NCBI RefSeq assembly: GCF_000499845.2
Contig: NC_023750.2
Location: 3,593,478 to 3,657,477 of the forward strand
DNA length: 64,000 bases
Source of the DNA: Phaseolus vulgaris
Taxonomy: Eukaryota > Streptophyta > Magnoliopsida > Fabales > Fabaceae
Reading direction: 5' to 3'
Under the pieces are notes generated by a model that saw only the letters and a list, made by a program, of their open reading frames with translations, had not been told where the DNA came from and ran no database searches. Positions 11,651-23,960 of this stretch are shown in pieces. A program made the translations under genes and the position numbers. How positions within the stretch are numbered: position 1 is the stretch's first letter; the number at the start of each line of letters is the position of its first letter.

Positions 11651-11864
11651 TAGAAATTGAAGATAGCTGGGTTGGAAAGATGGTGTGATTTTAACTAACT
11701 CAATCCCAAAAAATCGGCTCATGGGGTGAGGTTTGCATTCACTATATACAATGAATTGTCCTCATCTCTAGTCGATGTGGGATCTCCAACAATGTGTCTA
11801 GTGTTTACTTCTTTATCTCTAACAACTAAACTAAATCTCCAGTTGCAATTTGTTTATGTTAGAA

Positions 11865-12560
11865 TATATAGCCTTAAACGAGAGGGGGGGGGGGTGTGAA
11901 TTGTTTAAAAGGGATTTTTGAAAACTTTTTCAGCTTGAACAAAATCCTTTGTGTGAATCCAAATCAGAATTTCAGTTAGCCAAGAATTTAAGCATAAAAC
12001 AGCAAAGCACCAGAAAAAAATCGGTTGTTTCTGCAAAACAATTGGTTGTTTATACCAGTAAAACAATAACTGAATTTAAATGAGTTTAAGGGAAGAAAGA
12101 GATACACAAACAATTTATACTGGTTCACTCTTAAACCAAGAGCTACATCCAGTCCCCAGAAGACACTGGGTAATCCACTAAGCAATCAACACAGATTACA
12201 CACAAACCACTAAAGTAGTGACCTTGAACCCTTCAAGAAACACACCCACTTTGGCACAACACACACCAAGAATGTTGATCTTGACCACCTCAAGAACACA
12301 CACAATACTTTTTGGCTACAACACCAAAATTTACAGAAGATTCATAACGAATTACACTTGTCTACAGAATAATCTGAAATCAATACATATTTAATCCTAT
12401 TCCACTCCTTCTTGAGAAAACCCAAAGCTTGATGTGAATGTTCAAAAACTTGAAAGCAATCTTTTTCTCAACTAAAACTTAAATTTGTCTCTCTTGTTTG
12501 TTTTAAAACATAAACAAACCATTTATACTTTTCAAAGATTGGTCAAAGCATTTCACAAAT
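11865..12560 (-). repeat. Dispersed repeat family R1, minus orientation
   Basis: It starts with a GGCCTTAAAC-like block and a run of about ten G, then a GTGAATTGTTTA segment. It carries the blocks AAACAATTGGTTGTTT and CATCCAGTCCCCAGAAG. The same blocks occur in reverse complement at 27400-28275. This looks like the LTR or terminal part of a retroelement family, but no coding part or tRNA primer site is attached, so its class is open. Confidence 0.6.
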
Positions 12561-12599
12561 CTAAGAAAGGGTTGAAGATATTGATTTTGGATGATAATG

Positions 12600-14540
12600 G
12601 TATTCCCACAAATTTCACTACTAACGTGGTTTACAAAGAAATATTCGAAAATGTTTGAAGTATTAACTTACAGCGTTACAAATGAGGTATGAAATTTCTT
12701 TATTTATTTGAAATATATTTTTATTTATCATATTTTTTTGTAATATATGAACAACAATTTAAGAACTGATATACACTATCTCTTATAGGTTTTGATCAAT
12801 GCTTTTGTTTGACACAATTATTCATGGTCATCTTGAAAGTATGGTACGTATCTTTTATTTTGACATATCTTTGTCAAGTTTGCTTAATTTAATTAATGTT
12901 TTACAGGAATTACTTATAAGAAGTAACAGTTTTGTAAAATTAAAGTTCAGAAATGATGAATCTGTAAAGCACTTGGTGACGTATGTTTACTTAAATTATT
13001 AATTACATAATTTATTATTACTATTACAAATATCGTGTACCTATTTGTGTACTTAATCTTTTATTCAGGCTCTTGAAAGGCAATGTGAAATTCTTGATTT
13101 ATGGAGTCAAATTCTATTGAGGGTTGCGTACTGGATGATCATATCTCATTCAAGATATTAAGGACAACTATCAACATTGATTCAAAAGGAAGTAATTTTA
13201 ATGAAGAAATTTGATGTAGTATTAGCACTGCTTGGACAGTTTTGCAGTATATTCGTTACTCTCTGCTTATTATTTAATTTATATTCACACTATATTTTGA
13301 TGATTTGTAGAATTACTATTGCACATTTCTTTGTATAATGTTTTGGTCCCACCACAGGACACAATGTTTCAGGTACTGTTAATATTAGAGTTAAAACAAT
13401 TTCTTAAATTTCAATACGTTTATATATTATATATATAAATTTTTATTATTATCTTATTTTAATCAGTATTTTTTTTTTATAACTGATATAATTTTTTTTT
13501 ATCTAGAATATTTCAGGTGAGTTATTTGTTTCAAGAACCTTTACAGGTATTGTCATCATTTTTGTGTACATTTTAATAGTTTGTTTTATTAGTAATAACT
13601 ATGTGTTTTATTAATTTTTAGCGTTTTTACTATTTGGACACTTTTAATTTCTTTGTGTAATGTGTTACTGTGCTCAAATTATATCTTAAATCATAACTTA
13701 TACCTTAAATGATTATATAAGTTACTGTGCTCATATTATATCAACATTATGGTCCACAAGATAAAAGGTAGATCATTTCTTATTTTCAAGCTTTTTGTTT
13801 ATTGATAAATGGTTGCATTAAATAGCTATCAGACTAATTAAGTCAATAATTTATTTTATTCTTTTTGAGATAGAGTGTGCCCTTTTTATTTTCCTGATAC
13901 ACTTTTTTCGAAATTTATTTGCTTTTTCCTATGCAAAACTTTTTTCGAAATTTAATTGTTTTTTCCTATGCAGAGTTTGTGAAGCAGGTAATCATTTCAT
14001 CCCAATTTCCAAATTTAAGGATTTCAAAATTTATTTTTTTAAACAATCATTTATTTTATAAATTATTTAAATTTTAACCGTTGGATTTACATGCTTATTA
14101 TTATTATTATTTATGTCAAATCATTATATGTTGTGAGAATTGATTTTTTTTCTGGGACGAATTCTTTTTATGTTATATTTCTCATCATCAAACTTCTTAA
14201 AAATGAACAAATTCATTATTCAAAAATATTTATTAAATCAAACAATTTTTTAAAATCAAAAAAGATATTTAAAGGCTTTATTTATTGATAAATGTGTGCT
14301 TTCCATGTATCTGATAGCAATCAACTCACAATTTTTCAGATTGTACTTTTTTTAATTTAGTCTGACTTGCTTGATTTTGTATTTTTACAGATACACGTGG
14401 CTAATGTAATCTCTCTTACACATTTCTCAAAATATTGATTCCTCTTCCCTATCAGATTTGGTAGATATAGATAATCATTTCAACATTAAACATTAAATAT
14501 TTCGCTTCCCAACAACCGTACTCATTTCTACCAAATCTTC
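12600..14540. other. AT-rich sequence upstream of the B3 gene, no gene identified
   Basis: Long T-rich tracts with a few short coding-like islands (about 12565-12660, 12900-12985, 13075-13230) separated by intron-like sequence. They could be decayed exons of a gene related to the one downstream or of a Helitron. No motif is clear enough to name. A near-repeat of about 40 bp containing TTTTTCGAAATTTA occurs twice near 13905-13980. Confidence 0.4.
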
Positions 14541-14550
14541 TATAAAATAT
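14541..14550 (+). promoter_or_regulatory. Putative TATA box of the B3 gene
   Basis: TATAAAATAT lies 119 bp before the chosen ATG at 14660, with a pyrimidine-rich leader between them. Position and sequence suit a plant core promoter. There is no transcript evidence here. Confidence 0.45.
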
Positions 14551-14659
14551 CCTTAACCCTACTTTTTTTCTGGTGCTCTACTACTTTGTTTCTGGTGGTT
14601 TCTCTATTACTCTTTTTCTCTTCTACTGAGTTCTTGGTGTTTTCTCCACTACTCATTTA

Positions 14660-15549
14660 ATGGCGCCCAGTGCTGAAGAAATCATTAGACTTCCAACAAG
14701 AGGAGTCTTTTGGTGCATGAACAGCCGTGGTGAAGTATGTATATTTTTTTTTTTTTCCAAAATTTCTTCTTTTCAACATTGTCTTCATTTCCTGACCTTT
14801 TTTTTTTCTTTATTTCATAAAAAATAGCTTGGTTATGTAGATCGGGCTTTCGCCATCGAGTTTCAAAAAGAACTGGGAAAAGAGTGGACACTGGCTGATT
14901 CAGAAGGAAACGTCCATATAGTGGAATATAACGAAAATTTATTGTCGCCGGAAATATTGAGTGGATGGTTTAATTTATTTGATTTTTATGGTTTCATAGA
15001 TGATAACTACATTTTATTCCGTTATGTGGGTCACAACACCTTCCATATAACTGTTTATATGGATGACGTCCCTCAGAGTGGAGTAGATCGTTATTTGGAA
15101 GAAATTGAAGGGAAGGAACCCTTAAGCATTGGTCCCTTTGATCATTTTTCAATAAAGTTGTCTCGATCAAGTATCCAACTCAGTTATCTGGTTAGTATAA
15201 AATTGATTTATTTCAAAATGCTCTTTATTTTATTCTACTTTATTTCTATTTTCTTATTATTTCGATATTGTTGTAGGATCTTCCTGCTAAATTTTCACAA
15301 TATATTCGACAAGGGAGATTCAACAAGGTTACTCTGCATGGTCTACTAATGAATGTGGAATGCAAGATCTTGAAAGGGAAGCCTCCTTTTAGACGGATTA
15401 AACTTGGAAAAGGGTGGAAGAATTTCTGTAGTCTTCATTCTTATCGTGAAGGAGACAAGATAATCTTCGAATGTGATACGAGAAATCCTTCTTCTCATAT
15501 CAGGGTTTTGTTACTTACTTCTATTCACAGTTTAAGTTATCCTGCATAA
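14660..15549 (+). CDS. B3-domain (REM-like) DNA-binding protein, three exons, 236 aa
   Basis: Predicted exons are 14660-14734, 14828-15190 and 15277-15549. Both introns have GT...AG ends and phase 0, and the join gives 236 codons plus TAA. The start is the first in-frame ATG after a TATA-like box. The C-terminal part (about residues 128-222) reads as a plant B3 fold: FSIKLSRSSIQLSYLDLPAK, then KVTLHG, then FRRIKLGKGWKNFC, then YREGDKIIFEC. An N-terminal part (about 26-105, EFQKELGKEWTLADSEGN) is compatible with a second, divergent B3 domain. REM-type B3 proteins are nuclear DNA-binding proteins, often in fast-evolving families. The protein is short for the family, so it may be truncated or use further 3' exons. 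A Helitron-like end lies 1.1 kb downstream. Function beyond DNA binding cannot be stated. Confidence 0.75.
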
Positions 15550-16615
15550 TTTCGGTTATTATTCTCATAGCATAATAGTTACCAAGGACTAAGAAAGCTC
15601 ATACATATTTATGTTTCTGCTTGGACTTTTTTGGAAAACTGAACAGTTAGGTACTCTTTATGTTTATATTATATTCACTATATGTTTCTGTTTAGTATTG
15701 TTCATATTCTATTTGTTCATCTGTTTATTTATAAATTTGTTTCATTATCTGGTATATTTATAATAGGTTGGCATTATTACATATGCTTAACACTATAACA
15801 ATTGCCAGTATATTAAAGTCAGAAAAATCTTTTATCATATTTTTTATTATATATATTTTGTGTTAATATTAGAGAATGCTTATATTCGTTTTATTCTTTG
15901 TATATTGTCTATTATTAATTAGTCATTCAAGTATTAATTGTTGCTTTTTTTTTATATAGAAACATGATGATGTATATATGTTTATTATTGTTGTATGGTT
16001 TTTAAGATCTTTAGTTATTTATATAATAGTATTTCATTATGTTTTAGTTGTATTATATTACATTACATTTTAATTTAATTTAGATCATAAAAGGTGAATT
16101 CATAATTTAATATGATTTTGCTTACAATCTGTTTCTTGAAGAAACACACATTTACTGAGAGTTTTTTTGTAATAATTGTACTTGGTATAATCTCCTGAAT
16201 TCTATTTTTTAATTGTAAACATTTTTTGGAGAGTTTATTCTATTTTTTAATTGCAAAGATTTTTTGGAGAGTTTTTTTGCAGATTAAATTACAGGTTGAA
16301 GATAGCATGAGGTTGGTGAAGAGGACTTCAAAATGAGAGGACTTCAAAATGGATACATAGTATTAGATAATTGTTTATATAATAATCTATTTGTTCAAAA
16401 TATTTTATTGTATTGATATTGTAATGTATTTATTATGGCCAAAATATATTCATGAATTTTTAATTATGTTACATTATTTAAATTCATTAATATACTAAAA
16501 TTATATAAATTTATACTATTGCAATATATTTAATTTCATTTCATCAAATTAATAATTTATATATATCTAAATAAATTTATTATTTTTAATATTAATATTT
16601 AAATATAAAAATTTC
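15550..16615. other. 3' flank of the B3 gene, AT-rich, no gene identified
   Basis: Sequence is over 75% AT by eye. A short duplication (GAGAGGACTTCAAAATG-like) occurs near 16315-16350, and the block around TTTTTGGAGAGTTTATT is repeated near 16225-16280. No coding motif seen. Confidence 0.5.
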
Positions 16616-16623
16616 GAAAAAGT

Positions 16624-16650
16624 CACGTGCGTTGCACGGGTCAACCTACT
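16624..16650 (+). mobile_element. Possible Helitron 3' terminus
   Basis: A CGTGC-GTT-GCACG hairpin (16626-16638) is followed by GGTCAACCTACTA. Plant Helitrons end with a short GC-rich hairpin about 10-12 bases before a CTRR terminus. Here the terminal tetranucleotide would be CTAC, which does not fit CTRR, and the 5' end (starting TC) was not found. It is a decayed or false match; the GC-rich hairpin stands out in very AT-rich DNA. Confidence 0.4.
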
Positions 16651-16659
16651 ACTATTACC

Positions 16660-17960
16660 CACAAAGTAAAGACTGTGAACTTTGTAAATGGTGATTTTTC
16701 CATATCAGTAAACTTTGTAACTATTGATTAATATAATTGATGACTTTTCCTAACTAATTATGTCGAATCTCAAGGTTAGTCTTTGTTGTGTTAATAGGCT
16801 TGTAGGATATTCGTTAAAAAAAGATAAATAAATTATACTAAACCTTGAAAGAAGTTTAAATAACACTGTACTTTACTTTACTTTTTCTTTTTAAAATTAT
16901 ATGTATTATCGTTAATCTTTTTGGGTTAATAAGAAGTTTATAGGGATTTTTAAAGAAATGATTTTTTCAATTTTCTTTGTTAACTCCTCTGTTCCTTACT
17001 GTTGAGATTCATTATCTGTAATTTTTCCTTCCATGTAAAAACATGTAACATCATATATTTTTTTAAAAAAATAAACACAAACCAGAAAGTATGGTAAGTT
17101 AGTATTTTTAAAAGTTTCAATAAAATTTTATAACTTATAACCATTCAAAAAATTTCTTATATCTCTTAATTTATATCACAACACATTACACAACAATCAA
17201 GTATCTGTTCTCAATTTTCATATCACGTAATACCATCACAACTCATGAATCATGATACTTCATCCATTCCAATGTACTAAACAATCAAGTGTTTATTCTC
17301 ACATTCACCATTTATGTCAGAAATTCACTGGCATACTACAACAAATAATTGATTCTACTTTTGAAAGACTTAAGCATTGGTTCAGACTCAGAGATCTGCA
17401 CATGTGATGGTACTCCTCCTATGATATCTCTCTACACAACCACATAAACATATGAACCAATCCAACCCGTATGATAGGGTTAATCCATATGATATGCTCT
17501 TACCAGTTGTTTTTCAAACCATAGACTCAATCATATGAACCTTCTTTGACTCTCACCACCTGATAATATTCATCTATATGATTCCAATATCCAAGTAAAG
17601 TCAGGGCATCTCCTTCTAGACGAATCCCTAATCAATGCACATCCTAACAATCTCAACATGGTATTTCCTTTTCTGAAAATATTATGTCTCGATCACATTT
17701 CTACATGATTCATAGTTAATCTCACTCATCAACATTAATCACATAACATTTCAAATTTCACAAATCAATTGAATATATAACTAGTATTTATTTGGATAAA
17801 TGTTAGATTTACTTGTTTTAAATACTTTAGTTGCATAAATTTAATCAAATATTGGCCTATGAAAGTAATAATAATTTATAATTTACAAAAATGATAAATT
17901 TTCAAAAGATTTAATTAAATTTCATGACATATAAAAAAAGAAACAAGAGGTAGCTGAACG
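16660..17960. other. No gene identified; possible retroelement-derived sequence
   Basis: AT-rich. The stretch 17200-17760 has a composition and dinucleotide style like plant LTRs (many CATATGA and AATCATAT blocks), but no partner copy or ends are visible. Confidence 0.4.
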
Positions 17961-17964
17961 AAAA

Positions 17965-18290
17965 TAACTAGTGTTGAGAAATTGGCTTGAGCTCAGGGAG
18001 CTGGAGCTTGATCCCAAGAAGTTGTTGTTGAGCGCAAGGAGTTAGTGTTAAGCGGATTTGAGGCAAAAAACAACCCCAAAAATTATATCTAAATTTGCTT
18101 AAGTGGAAGGAACTGGTGCTAAGTAGGTTTGAGGCAAATAACACCCTAAAAATTGTATCTTAATTCGCTTGAGCACAACAAGTTGGTCTTAAGTGGACTT
18201 GAGGCAGAGAACATCTCCAAAATTGTGTCTCAATCTGCTTGAGCATAGAGAATTGGCGTTGATCGTATTTGAGGCAGAGAACAAGTATAT
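17965..18290. repeat. Degenerate tandem repeat, about 75-80 bp unit, four copies
   Basis: The blocks GAGCGCAAGGAGTTAGTG, then AAGCGGATTTGAGGCAAA, then CCCCAAAAATT-TATCT-AATTTGCTT recur about four times with divergence. Similar GCTTGAGC blocks are seen in Athila-like LTRs elsewhere in the window, so the array may be LTR- or spacer-derived. Confidence 0.7.
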
Positions 18291-18474
18291 CTCATTTAAA
18301 TCAAAATTTGACAAGTAAATTCAAGAATTAAATTTTAAAATACATCTTACAATCAATCTAAACAGTCAATCACTTATGAATTTGTTTAAGTTCAAACCAT
18401 TTTCATCAAATAACATCTATTTTACTTAACAAAACAAACCTTACAAGAGAATTTTGGAACTTGTGACCACGTGA

Positions 18475-19500
18475 TGACTATTTTACGACAAGTGTACTGA
18501 GTCAAAAGTAATAAATTGTCCTAAGTTCGAATATCGAACCCACAAGGAACAGTTCTAAACTCAAGTATAAAATTCATTAAATATAAGACAATGTTTAAAA
18601 GTTTGTTTGAAAGGTTGTTTGTATCATGATGTTTTAAGAAATTAAATAAAAGCAAAGTAAATGATTTGTATGAGTCAATTGGAAAAATTGAGATTGAAGT
18701 TCATCCTTCCTACTCGTTTGTATTTTCAATGAATAAAAACATATAACATTCCATCTTGATTGACATTGATGCACATATAAAAATCTTTCATATTTATTTC
18801 TCGCATACAAAATTATTAAGAATGTTTCATGAATATCGATTCTTCGCATATTAACAGATGTTATAAAGCAATTTACATTTGAAATATATTCCTACAATTC
18901 AAATATGTTAAGCATTATCATTTAGGTCAGATGCATAAAAGTACTTTCCAATCAAATCTAAGGACCAAAATAATGAATAAAGATTAAAACTTTAATAATA
19001 AAATAACAATACCAATTATCAATTTAGAACAAAATATTATAAATAAATATCACCTCAATACATAAAATTTTGAACATATTACTCATATTTCCAAAGGAAA
19101 GAATTAGCCACTCATATTGGTCATTACATGGAAAGTAAGAAAAGAAGATCCAGGGTGTTTCTTCTTGACAATTGCCTCCTCTAGGGTTTTATATCTCTCA
19201 ATATCATCCCAAATGATGGCTAAGGTTATGCCTCACACTTTCTATATAACCTAATTGGGTTTGGGCTAAGTGACATCTTGCTCAAGAGAGATATTTCTTG
19301 CTTAAGCGAGTTTGAAGAGAAAAAACCCAACTTCACTAGAGTGAATTTGTTTAAGTGAGCCTTGGACGAGTCTTGAGCGAGTTTCTTTGGACTGAATTAT
19401 GGCACTTATAACCATGTCACGTTCACATCCAAATCCTCTAGGATAAAGTTTTATTGAAAGATAAATCTAGCTTCCCTTACCTGATTAGAAGTATGAGTAC
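18475..19500 (-). repeat. Athila/Tat-like LTR remnant, copy 1 (minus)
   Basis: The plus strand begins ACGACAAGTGTACTGAGTC and AACCCACAAGGAACAG and later has CTTGACAATTGCCTCCTCTA and CTCACACTTTCTATATAACC. The same series occurs at 32985-34020 in the same orientation. Reverse-complement parts are at 28290-28850 and 44520-44636. The last copy is followed by an Asp-tRNA-type primer site, which gives the class. No internal coding region is attached here. Confidence 0.7.
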
Positions 19501-20330
19501 TCACAAAAAGCTTCAACTTCTAAAGAAATCAGGGATAGTTTAAGGTGCACCATAAAGCTCTAATAAAATATTTGAACATATCACTAGGATCGTGAACTAA
19601 CCGAGACTAATTCTAAAGACATAGACATTACATGCAAAACATGTCTACCTAGGTGAACAAAAAACTTAAAACTAACTTAAAGAAAAAATTAGAAAAAAGG
19701 AACTTACTCTAAACAAAATTCTATGCGAACATATTTACTTTACTCACTACTAAGAGTCCAAAGGCGACCTTCGATAACCAAAATAATGAAGGATTATGGT
19801 TATAGAAATCAATAGAGAAGGAAGAGGAAGAAAGAAAAAGGTTTTCTAGATAAATGATGACTATTTTAAAAATAAACTTAAATAACTGATTTCTTTATTT
19901 ATATGAAACTTTTGGAAAGATTTATGGTGGTTTGATACCTGTCGTTTTGTTGTCAAATTAAAATCATTCTAGTATAGAGTTGTTTAATGCTAGAGAGATG
20001 ATAGTATAATAGTGGTTTGATGACCTCAAGTTGTCTCCCAACAACTCCAATAGTGAAATTAGTAAATAAGTGTTTAGAATTTATCTGCAAGCAATAAAAG
20101 TTGGCAATAACAATAATTAAAATAGATTAAAATAGCAAATAAAAAAGTGGTTGATCCGCAAGTTCTTTCACATATGAATTCTTCATAGGATATCTAAAGA
20201 TTATCATCCTTTAATTCTCACACAAAGCTAAACCAGATTGAACATGCGTTAATCTAATTCAGCAATCCTTCAGCAACTAAAGAAAATTTAACCACTACAC
20301 CAAGCAAATTCTATAAATTTATTATGATTT
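19500..20330. other. No gene identified
   Basis: AT-rich sequence between an LTR remnant and a minisatellite, with only short open frames without motifs. Confidence 0.5.
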
Positions 20331-20334
20331 TTAT

Positions 20335-20600
20335 TATACTTATTATTATTAATAATACTAACAATATTAATAATATTAATAATACTAACAATATTAATAA
20401 TATTAATAATACTAACAATATTAATAATATTAATAATACTAACAATATTAATAATATTAATAATACTAACAATATTAACAATATTAATAATATTAATAAT
20501 ACTAACAATATTAACAATATTAATAATACTAACAATATTAATAATACTAACAATAATAATCATACTAACAATATTAATGATACTAACAATATTAACATAT
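20335..20600. repeat. AT-rich minisatellite (AATACTAACAATATT units)
   Basis: Repeats of TAATACTAACAATATTAA with variable extra TAATATTAA blocks. The unit is 18 to 27 bp in a higher-order pattern, over about 265 bp. Both strands carry open frames through it because no stop falls in the repeat. Those frames (Ile/Asn/Thr or Leu/Val strings) are artefacts. Confidence 0.95.
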
Positions 20601-21529
20601 GAATCACATTTAATTTATCTATAATCTACTTGAATCTAAACATAATTTATTATATTGTCTATTAGTATGAATCACATTTAATATATGTCATACTCATAGT
20701 CATCATATTACCTATTACATTAAAATCAACTATCATATTAATTATTATTTTACGATCATATTGACTTAATTAAGTTCATTATAGGTAGTTGGTTTTACTT
20801 GTGTGTTATAGTAAAGAATATTGTCAACAAACAATATTATCTTTTAACATAGAATGATGACTTTTACATTAACTATTAATTAAATCTCTAATACAAATTA
20901 CTAGTTAGCATATCATTATAGTTTAAACTATATTAATTATTCCATAAATCTATGTAAAATGTTGTTACTAAATAACCCTTTCTACTAATATATAAATCAT
21001 AATGACAAAGTGATTAAATAATTTATAATTTAAAATATTTTAAAAATTATACATTATATCAATTTTAATCTATGTAAGTAAATATTTGAAAATAAGATTT
21101 TTTTTATCAACAAAGAATAAAAAAAATTAAAGGAAACATTTTAAGGATATTTCAATCCTTATAGAAGAATCTCAAATCAGAAAAAAAGTGTAAGATACAA
21201 GCACCTATATAGCCATCTAACAAAAACTTCACAACTACCTATAATAACCTATATTTGAAAATAAGATATCAAATAATTTTATATTAATATATATATATAT
21301 ATATAATATGAAAATAAATTTAAATTTAACCATGAGTTTAAAAAAATTAATGATTAAATAAAAAAATATATTAATCAATATATATGTATTTATAGTATTA
21401 AAGTTATATTAATATTATATAATTTCTTCCTTTTTCTCTCTATCTATCTATATCCGGATAAAAGTAATATTACTCAAGTCAAATAAAACTACTATACACA
21501 CAATAAATATCTAAATGTATATTTATATC

Positions 21530-21880
21530 AAAATTAATATTGATAATATGAATATAATATTAATAATATGAATATTAATACTAATAATATTAATAATAAT
21601 ATGAATATTAATACTAATAATATTAATAATAATATTAATAATATTAATAATAATATTAATAATATTAATAATAATATTAATAAATATTAATAATATTAAT
21701 AAATATTAATAATATTAATAAATATTAATAATATTAATAATATTAATAAATATTAATAATATTAATAAATATTAATAATATTAATAAATATTAATAATAT
21801 TAATAAATATTAATAATATGAATAATATTAATAATTATAATTTATTTTATTATTATTATTAATAATAATTATATTAATAT
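21530..21880. repeat. AT-only satellite-like array (AATATTAATA units)
   Basis: A long run of ATTAATAATATTAATAA(AT) motifs, with units of 9 to 19 bp that grade into each other and contain almost no G or C. Expected to form strong secondary structure. Confidence 0.93.
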
Positions 21881-22035
21881 GTATAAATTATAGTAATATG
21901 TATAAATTATATTAATATGTATAAATTATAGTAATATGTATAAATTATATTAATATGTATAAATTATAGTAATATGTATAAATTATATTAATATGTATAA
22001 ATTATAGTAATATGTATAAATTATATTAATATCTA
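21880..22035. repeat. Tandem repeat, 38-bp unit, four copies
   Basis: Alternating TATATTAATATGTATAAAT and TATAGTAATATGTATAAAT blocks give a 38-bp dimer repeated four times with almost no divergence. That suggests recent expansion next to the older array to its left. Confidence 0.92.
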
Positions 22036-22039
22036 TAAG

Positions 22040-22765
22040 TATAATAAAAATGATAATATGATCAAAGAACTTGTCTGGTTTAGTGGTTAATGCTTCCCCT
22101 GGTCACTGGAAAGACTTATATGAAACACAATCCCTAAATAAATTCCTCCTTCCTTTCTCTGAAGTCTTTTTTATAATCTTATTTTCTTGCACAAAATTAG
22201 ATTAAAAATCTACATTATGATATTATTTTACAATTATTATATGCTTCTTTTCTTGTTTCAAATCATTAAACATATATCTTCATTCTCAAACAGTCTCAAA
22301 TTTTATTCTTGCTTCTCTTCTAGATGTATTGTATTCTTTAAATTTATTGATTGGAATTGATTCCAACACTACTGTGAGAGATATTGCAGAAGATTTTCTT
22401 GAATAGTATCTTCAAAGTATATTTGCTCTATTTTTGAAGGATTTTGCATAGGAATTTTAATTGCGGGATTTTTAGGGAATATCCATGCAGAAATTTAAAT
22501 TCAATTCCTTTTTTGAGATATTTGCAGATTTAATTCTCTAATTCTTTATTTCAGATTTTGTTTCCTGTTTTGATCCAAAAGAAGCAACTTGGGTTAAAAA
22601 TACAGAATTAACAAAAATAATAATTAAGGCCCAAATAAACCTAATTAGAAGAATATTAATTAAAACAATAAATTTATTTATTATTACATTCCAATAATTT
22701 ATGATTAAATTTAATAAGTGTTAATAAAATTATGTTCATCAGTGTTCTTTTATATGTTTGTCTCT
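22040..22765. other. No gene identified
   Basis: AT-rich; contains a short GC-richer stretch (22078-22125) with no tRNA fold, and otherwise nothing recognised. Confidence 0.5.
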
Positions 22766-22769
22766 CATT

Positions 22770-23960
22770 GCAATGAAAGAATTAAACTATCCCCTAAAGT
22801 CTCTCTTAGGCTTGGTCTGACACTTCTTGGTCTATTTCTCTATCTTATCTTTTGGTTTCTCATTTTATTAGAAACATTATTCTCAATAATGATAAGGATG
22901 TTCCTAATTGGATTCTGGAGGACTAGGGTTTTTAGTATGAAGTTAGCTCATAGTTTCTTCTCTCATGTTGAGAATAGTTGTGATTGGGGTAATCTTATTT
23001 GGTCTCATTCTATCCCTCCTGCTAAATCTCTTATGTTATGGAGGATTCTTCATGGTAGGTTACCTACTAACAGTGAGATTTAGTGTAGAGATGTTTATCT
23101 TTGCTTTATGTGATACTTATGAAGACTCTATTCAACATTTTTTCTTTGAATTTTCTTCTACTACTTATATTTGGGATTGGATTCAACAAGTTTTTCTTAT
23201 TGTGATCTTTTCCTCTTCTGATGATTTTATTTCTTTTTTTAAGTCTATTGGGAGTCATTTGATTAAGTTTATTAGATTGGTACAACTTTCTCAGTCGAGA
23301 TGATATGAAGAATGAGAAATCATATTTGATTTTAGCAAAAGATCAGCTTAGACAGGACTATTGATACTATTAAAGATTTTACCAGGTTATCTAGAAATGT
23401 TTCTAATAAATCCATGAATAATGATATCACAGACTTTTCTGTGTTGAAGTTTTTAGGAATAAATACGAGGATCAATAAAATTCTTCAACCTATTCAAATT
23501 GTTTGAAAGTTTCCTTCTACGGATGGTGCTTCAAGAGGTTCTTCAAGTCATGCTTCTTATACAGGTATTTTTAGAGGTAGCATGGGAGAATTTGTTGGTG
23601 ATTTTTCTTCTTTTAATCTTTATTGGTGGCATAATTCATGGGAGTTATTATTGCTCCTTAGGAAGCCCAAAAAGTTGGGTATAAACATCTCTGGTGTTGG
23701 AGTGTGATTCTTCTTTGGTTTGTGGTGTTTTCTTCTCTAGATCTCATGTGCCTTAGTTTCTCAAGAATAGATGGAATAAATGTTTTTCTTTTGATAGAGA
23801 AATTGTTTTTAAAGTTTCTAATATTTATACAAAAGACAATCATTATGCTGAAAAACTTGCCTCTTTAGGTTTCTTTACAGGTAGAAATTTGTTTGGTGTA
23901 GCAATTTATCTCCTAGTATTTTCTTGAACTTTTTCATAATAAGTGTAAGCTTCCTATATT
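22770..23960 (+). mobile_element. LINE 3' region: zf-RVT and RNase H scraps
   Basis: Plus-strand frames give a zf-RVT-like segment (22965-23200: WSHSIPPAKSLMLWRILHGR, then LPTNSEI, and later QHFFFEF). Downstream is an RNase H-like segment near 23500-23720 (STDGASRGSSSHASYTGIFR, then GEFVGDF). Frameshifts and stops occur throughout. The order zf-RVT then RNase H is the C-terminus of plant L1-type ORF2. The upstream RT is absent, typical of a 5'-truncated LINE. Confidence 0.75.

Noticed and set aside
20288..20602. Three overlapping frames of 80-92 codons on both strands
   Set aside because: They exist only because the minisatellite unit lacks stop codons; the products are Ile/Asn/Thr or Leu/Val strings.
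21880..22035. Regular repeat array that could be mistaken for CRISPR
   Set aside because: It has no unique spacers, it is AT-only, and it is in a plant genome; it is a simple tandem repeat.
22078..22125. GGTTTAGTGGTTAATGC-like stretch resembling a tRNA B-box region
   Set aside because: No cloverleaf can be formed and there is no matching acceptor stem or anticodon arm.
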